From Candidatus Amulumruptor caecigallinarius (GTDB lineage Bacteria > Bacteroidota > Bacteroidia > Bacteroidales > Muribaculaceae), in NCBI GenBank assembly GCA_023665605.1, contig JAMPDP010000009.1:1-40445 (forward strand): 40,445 bases of DNA. The letters run 5' to 3'. Each line of letters opens with the position of its first letter. Positions within the stretch are counted from its first letter, which is position 1. This document shows, one piece after another, positions 30,633 to 40,445 of this stretch. A program made the position numbers and the translations under genes. Below the pieces are notes generated by a model. It searched no databases and was not told where the DNA came from. It saw only the letters and a list, made by a program, of their open reading frames with translations.

Positions 30633-32159
30633 ATGAAAAAGATTTTACTCCTCACAGTGTTCACGCTGCTGCTTGGGACAACCGGAACTCAGGCCCATCA
30701 GGTAGACCCGTGGACCATCGTCTATAGCGGCGACGAGCTCTATGACGCAGACTCTAACCCCACGGGCTTTGATGAGTTTGGTGCCGTACCTCCCGGCGAT
30801 GCCGAGTATTACCTGCACACATTCTCCAACAACGCTTACTATCCGCTGACCAAGGTAGATGGCACCAATCCGGTAGAGTATACAGGTTATATGCCCGTTC
30901 TTGTCAGCAACTTCAAGATCTTTGCCGAGGGTTACTGGACCTCCGGCACGAGCGGCACCGAGCGTGACCAGTACATCTACGGCTCCGGCGACAACAATGC
31001 GGGAGTGTATAAGGAGCAGTACAAGAACCTGTCTCATCCGGGGCAGAATGACCTGATGATTGAAAACGGCGGTACATGGTATGGCGTGGAGATCCGCTTC
31101 TATCCGGACGGCACCTCGAGCAGTTCCACGCCACAGCTCTATCTGGTGGGGGCCAGCCAGACACCCGAACTGCTTCTTGAGGCCACGGGCACAGCTACCG
31201 GCCAGACCACCGGCACTGTTGACTTCACCATCAAGCCCGGCGGTGTGGTCAATTCGCAGAAGCAGTCATACAAGGTGACCATGACCTACACCGGCTACAC
31301 CTCCAAGAGCACCGTGACCCGCGAGATGACGAGCGATGGCCTGACCGGCACATTCAAAGATGTGACCGACCTTGAGCCCGGAGCCTCCAACAAGATGGAC
31401 CTGACGGTGACACTCGCCGATGCGCCCGTATCAGCCGAAGTCGATGCGCAGAGCGCGACATCACACCAAACGCTGACGGCTACTGCCACCTGCTACATCG
31501 TCACCCCTTCGATACCCTATCTGGTGGGCGACATCAAGGATAATGTGTGGGATCCGGCGAACGGCATCAAGGGCCAGCCCTATCTGTCATATTACAGGAC
31601 CCTCGACCCGAACGCAGACAACTCGGAGGTGATGTGCTGGTTTGACGTGCCTCTGCAGGACACCTATCGCTTCTCGTTTATCACGAAGCTCGGCACGTGG
31701 GATGAGGCAAACTCCGCCATCCGTTACAGCCCCACGAATATTGATGATTCATCGCACGGAGGCACAGAGTACTGCGACAACATTGATGACAATGTGGAGA
31801 GTTTGGATCCGTTTGAGGGGAACTGGTATGCAGCGACAGCAGCCACCGGCAGCAATTCAAGAGCATGGGCCCCGGCGATAGCCAAGACCTCGGGCCAGTC
31901 AACCGGCTCAAGTGACGCCGCCAGCAAGTACTACGCCATTTTCCTCAACCAGAAGACCAACGAGGTGGCCGTTCAGTGGCTCGACACCCCTACGGCGATA
32001 GCTGAGATTCTGGCCAGCCCGATGCCTGAGAGCATGGTTGTGGATGTGTATAACCTGCAGGGGAGCATGATACGCCACCACGTGAGTGCCGACGGCGCCA
32101 CCTCTGGCTTGCCACACGGCATCTACATAGTGGGGGGCAAGAAAGTGGCTGTGGACTGA
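30633..32159 (+). CDS. Secreted protein of unknown function with C-terminal sorting-like module
   Basis: The 508-residue product starts MKKILLLTVFTLLLGTTGTQ, a clear signal peptide. The body is beta-rich and full of Gly, Ser, Thr and Asp, with no family I recognise. The end has VDVYNLQGSMIRHHV and LPHGIYIVGGKKVAVD, the short module seen at the C-terminus of many Bacteroidales exported proteins (type A sorting-like). It is probably surface exposed. It follows the glycan genes by 169 bases containing no clear promoter, and ends at a good terminator. Confidence 0.75.
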   Translation: MKKILLLTVFTLLLGTTGTQAHQVDPWTIVYSGDELYDADSNPTGFDEFGAVPPGDAEYYLHTFSNNAYYPLTKVDGTNPVEYTGYMPVLVSNFKIFAEGYWTSGTSGTERDQYIYGSGDNNAGVYKEQYKNLSHPGQNDLMIENGGTWYGVEIRFYPDGTSSSSTPQLYLVGASQTPELLLEATGTATGQTTGTVDFTIKPGGVVNSQKQSYKVTMTYTGYTSKSTVTREMTSDGLTGTFKDVTDLEPGASNKMDLTVTLADAPVSAEVDAQSATSHQTLTATATCYIVTPSIPYLVGDIKDNVWDPANGIKGQPYLSYYRTLDPNADNSEVMCWFDVPLQDTYRFSFITKLGTWDEANSAIRYSPTNIDDSSHGGTEYCDNIDDNVESLDPFEGNWYAATAATGSNSRAWAPAIAKTSGQSTGSSDAASKYYAIFLNQKTNEVAVQWLDTPTAIAEILASPMPESMVVDVYNLQGSMIRHHVSADGATSGLPHGIYIVGGKKVAVD

Positions 32160-32183
32160 CTCCGTGCCGGCAGACAAATAAAC

Positions 32184-32218
32184 AACGAGGCTGCGCCGAT
32201 TGGAGCAGCCTCGTTTTG
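32184..32218 (+). terminator. Terminator after the secreted protein gene
   Basis: AACGAGGCTGC (32184-32194) and GCAGCCTCGTT (32205-32215) pair perfectly around GCCGATTGGA and run into TTTTGGTTT. Confidence 0.88.
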
Positions 32219-32257
32219 GTTTGGGGGGGTGAGGGTGTTGCTGTTGCCTATTTGATG

Positions 32258-32390
32258 TTGTAAATCGGCGTCCTGCGGACGCCTGTTTGATATGTTGCAC
32301 GTTACCCCGGATGCCTGCGCTGACGCTTCGGCTTCCGGGGCTACGAGTAAATCAGCGTCCTGCGGACGCTCCTTAGAGGATGCTGCAACA
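32258..32390 (+). repeat. REP-like repeat, family A copy 4
   Basis: Near-identical to copy 3 at its left part (TTGTAAATCGGCGTCCTGCG), then CCCCGGATGCC/GGCTTCCGGGG, then GTAAATCAGCGTCCTGCGGA and GATGCTGCAACA. It forms the left end of a repeat island that fills 32258-32720. Confidence 0.85.
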
Positions 32391-32410
32391 AACTCTCCTT
32401 GATATGGATC

Positions 32411-32515
32411 AAGTAACCCCGGATGCCTGCGCTGGCGCTTCGACTTCCGGGGCTACGTGTAAATCGGCGTCCTGCGGACGCTCTTTGGAGGATGCTGCAA
32501 CACCTCTCGTGGGCG
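32411..32515 (+). repeat. REP-like repeat, family A copy 5
   Basis: A partial second copy in tandem with copy 4: CCCCGGATGCCTGCGCTGGC, the CTTCCGGGG partner, GTAAATCGGCGTCCTGCGGA and GATGCTGCAACACC. The leading GGCGTCC hairpin is missing. Confidence 0.8.
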
Positions 32516-32520
32516 GGGGT

Positions 32521-32539
32521 GACATCGCTAAGCGATGTC
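32521..32539. repeat. Perfect palindrome related to family B
   Basis: GACATCGCT and AGCGATGTC surround a single A. The following CCCTAC matches the ends of the family B half-palindromes, so this may be a decayed or distinct relative. Confidence 0.6.
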
Positions 32540-32544
32540 CCTAC

Positions 32545-32592
32545 GGGTGGGGGTGGGATTTGGGGCGGGGTTAGTGGGTGGGGTTAGTGGGT
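32545..32592 (+). repeat. G-rich stretch with a 12-bp tandem repeat
   Basis: 32545-32570 has five runs of three or more G with short loops, a G-quadruplex pattern. 32569-32580 and 32581-32592 are two exact copies of GGTTAGTGGGTG. No coding function. Confidence 0.65.
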
Positions 32593-32594
32593 GG

Positions 32595-32720
32595 GGGTGT
32601 TGCAAAACCGGGAATTTCCGTCAATTCGTAGGGATGCACCGTGGTGCATCCGCTGATTTACAGATTGTTGCGGTGGATGCACCACGGTGCATCCCTACAA
32701 GCTGATGGTTTTGCAACACC
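32595..32720. repeat. MITE-like nested palindrome, family B copy 2
   Basis: Perfect 14-base inverted ends GGTGTTGCAAAACC (32595-32608) and GGTTTTGCAACACC (32707-32720) enclose the same facing half-palindromes as copy 1, with only a few differences in the spacer. The terminal differences between the two copies partly preserve pairing. Confidence 0.88.
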
Positions 32721-32746
32721 TCCCTTGGGTGGGATGATGGGCGGGG

Positions 32747-34027
<1,281 letters not shown>

Positions 34028-34055
34028 TGAGAGTATTGTGAGAAATATATATGTA

Positions 34056-34625
34056 TCAGGGCTTCTTGCGTACGGAGAAGCCGAAGTGGCCTATCTTCTC
34101 GCCCTGGCGGAAGTAGCCGCCATGGTTGTAGTTGATGAGGCCGGCGAGGTCAAGGCGTAGCGCGTCAGTGGCCGGGTCGAAGAGTTCCTCGTTGGCTCGC
34201 ACGTTGAGCACTTCGGCGATGAACATATCGTGGGTGCCGAGATGGATTATTTCCTTGACGCGGCACTCAATGTTGACGGGGCTCTCGGCGATGGAGGGGC
34301 AAGCCACCTTCACGCCGGGGACGGGCGTGAGGCCTGTCTCGGCCCACTTGTCATAGTCACGGCCGGAGCGGACGCCCGCCCAATCCGTAGCGCGGGCCAT
34401 GGCCTCGGTGGTGAGGTTGACGGTAAACTCCATGCTCTCCTTAATCATGGGGTAGCTTGCGCGTTCGGGGCGCACGCTGATGTAGAGCATTGCTGGGTCA
34501 GAGCAGATGGTGCCTGTCCATGACACGGTGAGCATATTGGAGTGAGCAGCATTGCCGCAGGTGATGATTACTGCCGGGAGAGGATAGAGCATGGTGCCCG
34601 GGCGCATATCTCGCTTCTGTACCAT
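34056..34625 (-). CDS. Flavin reductase-like FMN-binding protein
   Basis: The 189-residue protein fits the flavin reductase-like split-barrel family: [55 protein letters not shown], and [13 protein letters not shown] with the conserved His/Asp. Relatives reduce FMN/FAD with NAD(P)H or bind flavin in related redox roles. It begins three bases after pyrI and is probably co-transcribed. The electron acceptor is unknown. Confidence 0.88.
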   Translation of the reverse strand: MVQKRDMRPGTMLYPLPAVIITCGNAAHSNMLTVSWTGTICSDPAMLYISVRPERASYPMIKESMEFTVNLTTEAMARATDWAGVRSGRDYDKWAETGLTPVPGVKVACPSIAESPVNIECRVKEIIHLGTHDMFIAEVLNVRANEELFDPATDALRLDLAGLINYNHGGYFRQGEKIGHFGFSVRKKP

Positions 34626-34628
34626 AGT

Positions 34629-35099
34629 TTATTTAATTATGGCTTTGGAGCTGGTGACGGCGCGGCCGCAGTAATGGCAGCGGATGGTGACGTTGTCGCG
34701 ATCAATCACCTCGAAGCGTGAGGGCATCGGCTCGTTGTTGCTGATGCACTTTGGGTTGGCGCACTTCACTATGTCGACAATCACATCAGGGAGGGAGACA
34801 GTGTGCTTCTCGGCCACCTCGTAGTCACGGATGATGTTGACCTTGGCGTGTGGGGCGATGAGGGCGATGCGGTTGAGCTGCGCCTCCTCAAACTCCACGT
34901 CGCTCACCTTGATGATGCCCTTTGTGCCGAGCTTGGAGGACTCCAGATTGTTGCCGATGGTGACGGCCGAGCCGAGACGCTCGATGCCCAGAAGGCTGAC
35001 AGCCTTGAAGAGACGGTCAGAGGGGATGTGGTCAATCACCGTGCCGTTGCGGAGTGCAGCGACTGCGAGGCTCGTCTTGCTTTCAGCGGAGTGTGTCAT
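34629..35099 (-). CDS. pyrI: Aspartate carbamoyltransferase regulatory subunit
   Basis: PyrI binds CTP/ATP and gives allosteric control to PyrB. The 156 residues have the nucleotide-binding domain ([20 protein letters not shown], near residue 16) and a C-terminal zinc site with CANPKC and CHYC pairs. The length is standard. Its ATG overlaps the pyrB stop (ATGA), which suggests coupled translation in the catalytic:regulatory stoichiometry. Confidence 0.96.
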   Translation of the reverse strand: MTHSAESKTSLAVAALRNGTVIDHIPSDRLFKAVSLLGIERLGSAVTIGNNLESSKLGTKGIIKVSDVEFEEAQLNRIALIAPHAKVNIIRDYEVAEKHTVSLPDVIVDIVKCANPKCISNNEPMPSRFEVIDRDNVTIRCHYCGRAVTSSKAIIK

Positions 35100-36037
35100 T
35101 GTGCGAAGTGTTTAGCGAGCTCGTCGACATCAATGCCGAGAGCGCGGCAAATGATGGCCTGGCGGGCGTAGAGACCGTTTCGCGCCTGGTCAAAGTAGTA
35201 TGCCTTGGGGTTGTCGTCGACGTCGCGGTCAATCTCATTGACGCGGGGGAGGGGGTGGAGGATGCGCAGGTTGGGGCGAGAGTCGGCGAGCATGGCATTG
35301 TGGAGCGTGTAAAGGTCCTTGACACGCTCATACTCCATGATGTCCGTGAAACGCTCGCGCTGCACGCGGGTCATGTAGAGGATGTCAGTAGAGTTAATTA
35401 CCTGGGGCGAGAACTCCTTGTGCTCGGTGAAGCGGATGCCCTTGCTGCGGCAGAAGTCCTTGTATTCCTGCGGCATGGCGAGCTCGTCGCAGGCCACGAA
35501 GTTGAAGGTGGGATTGAAATACTGCATGGCCATGAGCAGCGAGTGGACAGTGCGCCCATACTTGAGGTCGCCCACCATGGTGATGGTGAGGTTGTCGAGC
35601 CGTCCCTGCGTCTTGTAGATGCTGTACAGGTCAAGCATGGTCTGCGAGGGGTGCTGGTTGGCGCCGTCGCCGGCGTTGACCACCGGGATGTCCGTGACCT
35701 CGGTAGCATAACGCGCCGCTCCCTCAAGGAAGTGGCGCATTATAATAAGGTCAACATAGTTGCTCACCATCTTGATGGTGTCCTTGAGAGTCTCTCCCTT
35801 GGAGGTGGAGGTGGTGCCGGCATCGGAGAAGCCGATGACCCGGCCGCCGAGACGGTTGACGGCGGTCTCAAAGCTGAGTCGCGTGCGCGTGGATGGCTCG
35901 AAGAAGAGGGTTGCCACCACCTTGCCGTCGAGCACCTTGTGGTTGGGGTGATGCTCGAAGAACTCGGCGTGGCGCAGCAGCCGGAGGATTTCGTCGCGGC
36001 TGATGTCTGATATGCTGACGAGCGAATTGCTATTCAT
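35096..36037 (-). CDS. pyrB: Aspartate carbamoyltransferase catalytic subunit
   Basis: PyrB joins carbamoyl phosphate and aspartate, the committed step of pyrimidine synthesis. The ATG at 36037 gives 313 residues; a GTG at 36064 would overlap valS and is less likely. [11 protein letters not shown] holds the carbamoyl-phosphate loop (STRTR at 49-53), [12 protein letters not shown] and [10 protein letters not shown] are the other substrate motifs. It starts 23 bases after valS. Confidence 0.96.
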   Translation of the reverse strand: MNSNSLVSISDISRDEILRLLRHAEFFEHHPNHKVLDGKVVATLFFEPSTRTRLSFETAVNRLGGRVIGFSDAGTTSTSKGETLKDTIKMVSNYVDLIIMRHFLEGAARYATEVTDIPVVNAGDGANQHPSQTMLDLYSIYKTQGRLDNLTITMVGDLKYGRTVHSLLMAMQYFNPTFNFVACDELAMPQEYKDFCRSKGIRFTEHKEFSPQVINSTDILYMTRVQRERFTDIMEYERVKDLYTLHNAMLADSRPNLRILHPLPRVNEIDRDVDDNPKAYYFDQARNGLYARQAIICRALGIDVDELAKHFAQ

Positions 36038-36060
36038 TGTGTCAGAGTGGGGTGAGAAGG

Positions 36061-38682
36061 TCACTTGGAGAGGGAAGCTATTGAAGCCTCGATGGCTGCA
36101 ATCTTGCTCTTGGCATCGGCCTGCTTGCGGCGCTCGGCATCAACGACGGCGGCAGGTGCGCCGTTGACGAAGCGCTCGTTGGCGAGCTTCTTCTCGACGG
36201 AAGCGAGGAAGCCGGTGTAGTAGTCGAGGTCCTTGCGGAGCTTGGCGAGCTCAGCCTCAACATCGGTTCCGGCGGCGAGGGGTATCTGGAACTCGGTGGT
36301 GCCGACCATGAACTGAGATGCCGAGGCATCCTTGACATCAGTGTTGGCGATAGCCTCCAGATTACAGAGCTTGGCGACTATGCCACCGTAGGGGAGTGAG
36401 AAAGAGCCGATGATGTTGAGGCTCAGGGGTACCTTCTGCGCCACATTCTTGGCGGCACGGACACCGCGGACACCGTTGACCACCTCCTTGACCAGGGTGA
36501 TGTCGGCGCGGAGAGCGTCATCGGGAGCCACGGCCTGAGGCAGCGGGGCATACATGATGCTCTCGCCGGGGCGACGGTCAGCGAGGTGCTGCCAAAGCTC
36601 CTCGGTGATGAAGGGCATGAAGGGGTGGAGCAGGCGCAGGAGCGAGTCGAGGAAGCCGATGGTGGCGTCGAGGGTCTTGCGGTCGATGGGGTGTTGATAA
36701 GCGGGCTTCACCATCTCGAGGTACCATGACGAGAACTCGTCGCGGAAGAGTCTGTACACAGCCATCAGGGCCTCCGAGATGCGGAACTTGCCGAAGAGGT
36801 CGTTGATTTCGGCGACAGCGCGGCTGAGCTCGTCGGCAAACCAGCGGATAGCCACCGTGCACTCCTCAGGCTGAGCGAGCTCCTCGTCAACCTGCCAGCC
36901 GCGGATGAGGCGGAAGGAGTTCCATATCTTGTTGCAGAAATTGCGGCCCTGCTCGCAGAGCTTCTTGTCAAAGAAGATGTCGTTGCCGGCCGGAGCGCAG
37001 AGGAGCATACCCATGCGGACGCCGTCGGCACCATACTCCTTGATGAGCTCCAGGGGGTCCGGAGAGTTGCCGAGCTGCTTGCTCATCTTGCGGCCTATCT
37101 CATCACGGACAATGCCGGTGAAGTAGACGTTGTTGAAGGGCTGCTTGCCCATGTACTCATAACCGGCGACAATCATGCGCGCCACCCAGAAGAATATGAT
37201 GTCCGGGCCGGTGACAAGGTCGCTGGTGGGATAGTAGTAGCGTATCTCCTCATTGTCAGGCTCCAGAATGCCGTTAAAGAGGGAGATGGGCCACAGCCAT
37301 GACGAGAACCACGTGTCGAGGCAATCCTCATCCTGACGGAGGTCGTCGGCAGTGAGAGCCGGATTCTGCTCGCGAGCAAGAGCGAGAGCCTCATCGGCAT
37401 CCTCGGCCACGACGAATGAGCCGTCAGGAAGATACCATGCAGGCACGCGGTGGCCCCACCAGAGCTGGCGTGAGATGCACCAGTCACGTACGTTGGTCAT
37501 CCAAGTGTCGTAGGTGGCCTTGAACTTCTCGGGGATGAAGCGCACCACGTCATTGTCGACAGCCTCCAAAGCAGGCTTGGCGAGGCCCTCCATCTTGAGG
37601 TACCACTGGTCGCTCAGGCGGGGTTCGATGACGGTGTCGCTGTTGCGTTCGGAGTAGCCCACCTTGTTCTCGTACTCCTCAATCTTCTCGATGAGACCGG
37701 CGGCCTGAAGGTCAGCCACAATCTTCTCGCGGCACTCAAAGCGGTCCATGCCCACATACATACCTGCGGCGGGAGCGATGTGAGCGTCTTCGGTGAATAT
37801 GTCGATGGAGTCCAGATTATGCTTCTGGCCGAGCATATAGTCGTTCATGTCATGCGCGGGCGTAACCTTGAGGCAGCCCGTGCCGAAGTCAATCTCCACG
37901 TAGTCATCCTCGATGACTGGAATCTCGCGGCCCACGAGGGGCACGATGACACGCTTCCCCTTGAGATGGGTATTCTTGGGGTCGGCGGGATTGATGCACA
38001 TGGCGGTGTCGCCCATGATTGTCTCTGGGCGCGTGGTGGCCACCACGGCGTAGCCATCCTCGCCGGCTATCTTGTAGCGGAGGTGGTAGAGCTTGCTGTG
38101 CTCCTCCTTATAAATCACCTCAATGTCGGAGAGCGCGGTGCATGCCTTGGGGTCCCAGTGCACCATGCGCTTGCCACGGTAGATGAGCCCCTTGCGGTAG
38201 AGGTCAACAAACACGCTGATCACGCTCTTGTAGCGCAGCGGGTCCATGGTGAATGCCGTGCGGCTCCAGTCGCAGGAAGCACCGAGCTTCTTGAGCTGCT
38301 CGAGGATGATGCCGCCGTGGGTGTGCGTCCAGTCCCAGACGTGTGCGAGGAACTCGTCGCGAGTGAGGTCGCTCTTGCGGATGCCCTCCTTGGCGAGCTT
38401 CGCCACGACCTTAGCTTCGGTGGCGATGGCTGCGTGGTCGGTGCCGGGCACCCATAGGGCGTTCTTGCCGAGCATGCGTGCGCGACGCACCAGGATGTCC
38501 TGTATGGTGTTGTTGAGCATATGGCCCATGTGGAGGACACCGGTGACGTTAGGCGGGGGTATGACGATGGTGTAAGGTTCACGGGCATCGGGCACGCTCT
38601 TAAAGAGGTCATGCTCCATCCAGTATGCATACCATTTGTCTTCCACCTGTGCCGGTGAGTAAGTAGAGGCCAGTTCGCTCAT
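36061..38682 (-). CDS. valS: Valine-tRNA ligase
   Basis: The 873-residue class I synthetase charges tRNA-Val and edits threonine. [14 protein letters not shown] has the HIGH motif (HMGH, 51-54), [15 protein letters not shown] near residue 535 is the KMSKS loop, and the C-terminal 60 residues form the coiled-coil tRNA arm ([19 protein letters not shown]). It is complete and heads the five-gene minus-strand run with a full promoter upstream. Confidence 0.97.
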   Translation of the reverse strand: MSELASTYSPAQVEDKWYAYWMEHDLFKSVPDAREPYTIVIPPPNVTGVLHMGHMLNNTIQDILVRRARMLGKNALWVPGTDHAAIATEAKVVAKLAKEGIRKSDLTRDEFLAHVWDWTHTHGGIILEQLKKLGASCDWSRTAFTMDPLRYKSVISVFVDLYRKGLIYRGKRMVHWDPKACTALSDIEVIYKEEHSKLYHLRYKIAGEDGYAVVATTRPETIMGDTAMCINPADPKNTHLKGKRVIVPLVGREIPVIEDDYVEIDFGTGCLKVTPAHDMNDYMLGQKHNLDSIDIFTEDAHIAPAAGMYVGMDRFECREKIVADLQAAGLIEKIEEYENKVGYSERNSDTVIEPRLSDQWYLKMEGLAKPALEAVDNDVVRFIPEKFKATYDTWMTNVRDWCISRQLWWGHRVPAWYLPDGSFVVAEDADEALALAREQNPALTADDLRQDEDCLDTWFSSWLWPISLFNGILEPDNEEIRYYYPTSDLVTGPDIIFFWVARMIVAGYEYMGKQPFNNVYFTGIVRDEIGRKMSKQLGNSPDPLELIKEYGADGVRMGMLLCAPAGNDIFFDKKLCEQGRNFCNKIWNSFRLIRGWQVDEELAQPEECTVAIRWFADELSRAVAEINDLFGKFRISEALMAVYRLFRDEFSSWYLEMVKPAYQHPIDRKTLDATIGFLDSLLRLLHPFMPFITEELWQHLADRRPGESIMYAPLPQAVAPDDALRADITLVKEVVNGVRGVRAAKNVAQKVPLSLNIIGSFSLPYGGIVAKLCNLEAIANTDVKDASASQFMVGTTEFQIPLAAGTDVEAELAKLRKDLDYYTGFLASVEKKLANERFVNGAPAAVVDAERRKQADAKSKIAAIEASIASLSK

Positions 38683-38733
38683 TGCTTTTACAGGAGTGTG
38701 ATAGATGTTAAATTGAGGGCACTTTTACGGGCA

Positions 38734-38765
38734 CAAATTTAGCACTTTTTGGCGGCAAAAGCAAC
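38734..38765 (-). promoter_or_regulatory. Promoter of the valS-pyrBI-glyA unit
   Basis: On the minus strand GTTG (38765-38762) and TAAATTTG (38741-38734) are 20 bases apart. The box ends 51 bases before the valS ATG. No comparable promoter appears between the five genes. Confidence 0.7.
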
Positions 38766-38814
38766 GGGACAATCGCGGGTGAAAGCGACGGATGATAATG
38801 AGCGAAATTTTTGC

Positions 38815-38822
38815 TACCTTTG
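38815..38822 (+). promoter_or_regulatory. -7 box TACCTTTG for proS
   Basis: This perfect TAnnTTTG box lies 91 bases before the proS ATG, divergent from the valS promoter. No -33 box is clear. Confidence 0.65.
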
Positions 38823-38913
38823 TGGGGCTCGGATGCGACAACACCGTAAAGGCATCGGGCTTCATTACCAATACACATCACACCACACATACAACAGCAA
38901 CAGCCCCTGAGAT

Positions 38914-40395
38914 ATGGCAGCAGAACTCAAAGACCTCACCAAGCGCAGCGAGGATTATTCACGATGGTATAACGAACTGGTGGTAAAAGCCGACCTTGCC
39001 GAGCAGAGCGCAGTGCGCGGCTGCATGGTGATCAAACCATACGGCTACGCCATCTGGGAGAAGATGCAGCACACGCTTGACCAGATGTTCAAAGCCACGG
39101 GCGTGCAGAACGCCTACTTCCCCCTGCTCATCCCCAAGAGCTACCTTTGCCGCGAGGCCGAGCATGTCGAGGGGTTTGCCAAGGAGTGTGCCGTGGTGAC
39201 GCATTACCGACTGAAGAATGACCCCAACGGCAACGGCGTGATAGTGGATCCCGATGCACGCCTTGAGGAGGAGCTGATAGTACGCCCGACCTCGGAGACC
39301 ATCATCTGGGGCACTTACAAGAACTGGATTCAGAGCTACCGCGACCTCCCCATTCTGGTGAACCAGTGGGCCAACGTGATGCGGTGGGAGATGCGTACCC
39401 GCATGTTCCTGCGCACCGCCGAATTCCTGTGGCAGGAGGGTCACACCGCCCACGCCACCGCCGAGGAGGCAGAGGCCCGCACGGTGCAGATGATTAACGT
39501 ATATGCCGACTTCGCCGAGAACTACATGGCAGTGCCGGTAATCAAGGGTGTGAAGAGTGCCAACGAGCGTTTCGCCGGAGCGCTTAACACCTATACCATC
39601 GAGGCAATGATGCAGGATGGCAAAGCGCTGCAGAGCGGCACGAGCCACTTCTTGGGCCAGAACTTCGCCAAGGCGTTTGACGTGACCTTCGTGAACCGCG
39701 ACAACAAACCCGAGTATGTGTGGGCAAGCTCATGGGGTGTGTCCACCCGCCTGATGGGTGCGCTGATCATGACCCACAGCGATGACAACGGTCTGGTGCT
39801 CCCGCCCCATCTCGCGCCTATCCAGGTGGTGATTATCCCCGTCTACAAGAAGGCCGAGGAGCTTGAGGAGATCAACAAGACCGTTGACCCGATCATCAAC
39901 GAGCTGCGCGCCAACGAAATATCGGTGAAGTATGACGATGCCGACAACAAGCGCCCCGGCTTCAAGTTTGCCGACTATGAGGTGAAGGGCGTTCCAGTGC
40001 GTCTGGTGCTCGGGCCGCGCGACATCAAGAACGGCACCGTGGAGGTGATGCGCCGCGACACCCTTGAGAAGAGCATCGTGCCTCTGGAGGGTATCGCCGA
40101 CTATGTGAAGAATCTGCTGGAGGAGATACAGGCCAACATCTTCCAGAAGGCCCTGAAGCTGCGCGAATCAATGACGCGCACGGTAGACACCTACGATGAG
40201 TTCAAGGCCGAGATAGAGAAGGGAGGCTTCATTCTGGCTCACTGGGACGGCACTCCCGAGACCGAAGATAAGATCAAGGAGGAGACCAAGGCCACCATCC
40301 GCTGCATCCCCCTGGAGGGTGACACGACGCCCGGCGTGTGCATGGTGACCGGCAAGCCCTCCAAGCAGCGAGTGATATTCGCCCGCGCATACTAA
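38914..40395 (+). CDS. proS: Proline-tRNA ligase, archaeal/eukaryal type
   Basis: The 493-residue class II enzyme charges tRNA-Pro. It starts [20 protein letters not shown] and lacks the bacterial INS editing insertion between motifs 2 and 3, which marks the ProS type 3 branch common in Bacteroidota. [34 protein letters not shown] and [21 protein letters not shown] cover the catalytic motifs; the C-terminal anticodon domain ends [10 protein letters not shown]. The gene is complete. Confidence 0.97.
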   Translation: MAAELKDLTKRSEDYSRWYNELVVKADLAEQSAVRGCMVIKPYGYAIWEKMQHTLDQMFKATGVQNAYFPLLIPKSYLCREAEHVEGFAKECAVVTHYRLKNDPNGNGVIVDPDARLEEELIVRPTSETIIWGTYKNWIQSYRDLPILVNQWANVMRWEMRTRMFLRTAEFLWQEGHTAHATAEEAEARTVQMINVYADFAENYMAVPVIKGVKSANERFAGALNTYTIEAMMQDGKALQSGTSHFLGQNFAKAFDVTFVNRDNKPEYVWASSWGVSTRLMGALIMTHSDDNGLVLPPHLAPIQVVIIPVYKKAEELEEINKTVDPIINELRANEISVKYDDADNKRPGFKFADYEVKGVPVRLVLGPRDIKNGTVEVMRRDTLEKSIVPLEGIADYVKNLLEEIQANIFQKALKLRESMTRTVDTYDEFKAEIEKGGFILAHWDGTPETEDKIKEETKATIRCIPLEGDTTPGVCMVTGKPSKQRVIFARAY

Positions 40396-40441
40396 GAGCT
40401 TGTTTAATAATAAATGTGAACATCTCGGCGGTGTATCTTTG
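40393..40441 (+). promoter_or_regulatory. Recurring 19-mer and a -7 box at the window edge
   Basis: Bases 40393-40411 are identical to 175-193. TATCTTTG at 40434-40441 is a TAnnTTTG box, probably for a gene beyond the window. Confidence 0.4.
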
Positions 40442-40445
40442 AGAT

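Noticed and set aside
37780-38457. 225-codon plus-strand frame opposite valS
   Set aside because: It overlaps the conserved HIGH-to-editing region of valS on the other strand and has no recognisable features.

Overview
The window looks like a chromosomal segment of a G+C-rich member of the Bacteroidales, most plausibly a Muribaculaceae-like gut bacterium. Three things point there. Many genes are preceded by the Bacteroidota -7 box TAnnTTTG, sometimes with a TTG/TTTG box 19-20 bases upstream. Family content is typical of the group: DUF5606, DUF6056, a four-helix-bundle suffix protein, a BspA-type leucine-rich repeat protein, archaeal/eukaryal-type ProS, and TatA/TatC without TatB. Several secreted proteins end in a short beta-rich 'YxLxG...GIY' module. 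The genus assignment is inference. No rRNA, tRNA, CRISPR array or intact transposase gene was seen.

Layout. 1-646: repeat-rich intergenic DNA. 647-5289: a secreted LRR protein convergent with a two-gene minus-strand unit (AspT/YidE-type transporter, then a DUF6056 membrane protein). 5412-8040: pheS, crcB/fluC, nth and a GtrA-like gene, closely packed. 8164-8277: a promoter-hairpin-terminator unit that looks like a small RNA gene. 8334-10048: tatA, tatC and a TsaC/Sua5-type gene. 10190-13901: a GNAT acetyltransferase, ferritin, a convergent mlaE-mlaF pair, and a secreted zinc-ribbon protein. 14041-17404: a large lipoprotein with a predicted six-hairpin glycosidase fold, downstream of a GH108 muramidase fused to a spanin-like tail.

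17579-18597 is the most unusual stretch. A four-helix-bundle protein with a C-terminal topoisomerase-type zinc finger is bracketed by two arrays of the palindromic octamer GATTAATC repeating every 10 bases. The arrays share a 32-base perfect direct repeat, and a G-quadruplex-type run follows. 18777-25276: a GLUG-repeat secreted protein followed by a 1531-residue secreted enzyme with two GH13 alpha-amylase domains and starch-binding modules, ending in a strong terminator.

25311-26077: two repeat families and a bacterioferritin-like protein that appears to have lost key metal ligands. 26247-30463: DUF5606, a Wzx-type flippase, a sugar aminotransferase and a GT2 glycosyltransferase, a small surface-glycan cluster. 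30633-32218: another secreted protein and its terminator. 32258-32720: a dense repeat island. 32747-38741: a minus-strand unit valS-pyrB-pyrI-flavin reductase-glyA linking translation, pyrimidine and one-carbon metabolism. 38815-40395: proS.

Three intergenic repeat themes recur: REP-like hairpins built on CCCCGGATGCC and GGCGTCC, two nested-palindrome MITE-like elements of about 130 bp, and the GATTAATC arrays. Some of the hairpins appear to serve as terminators or to supply a stop codon.
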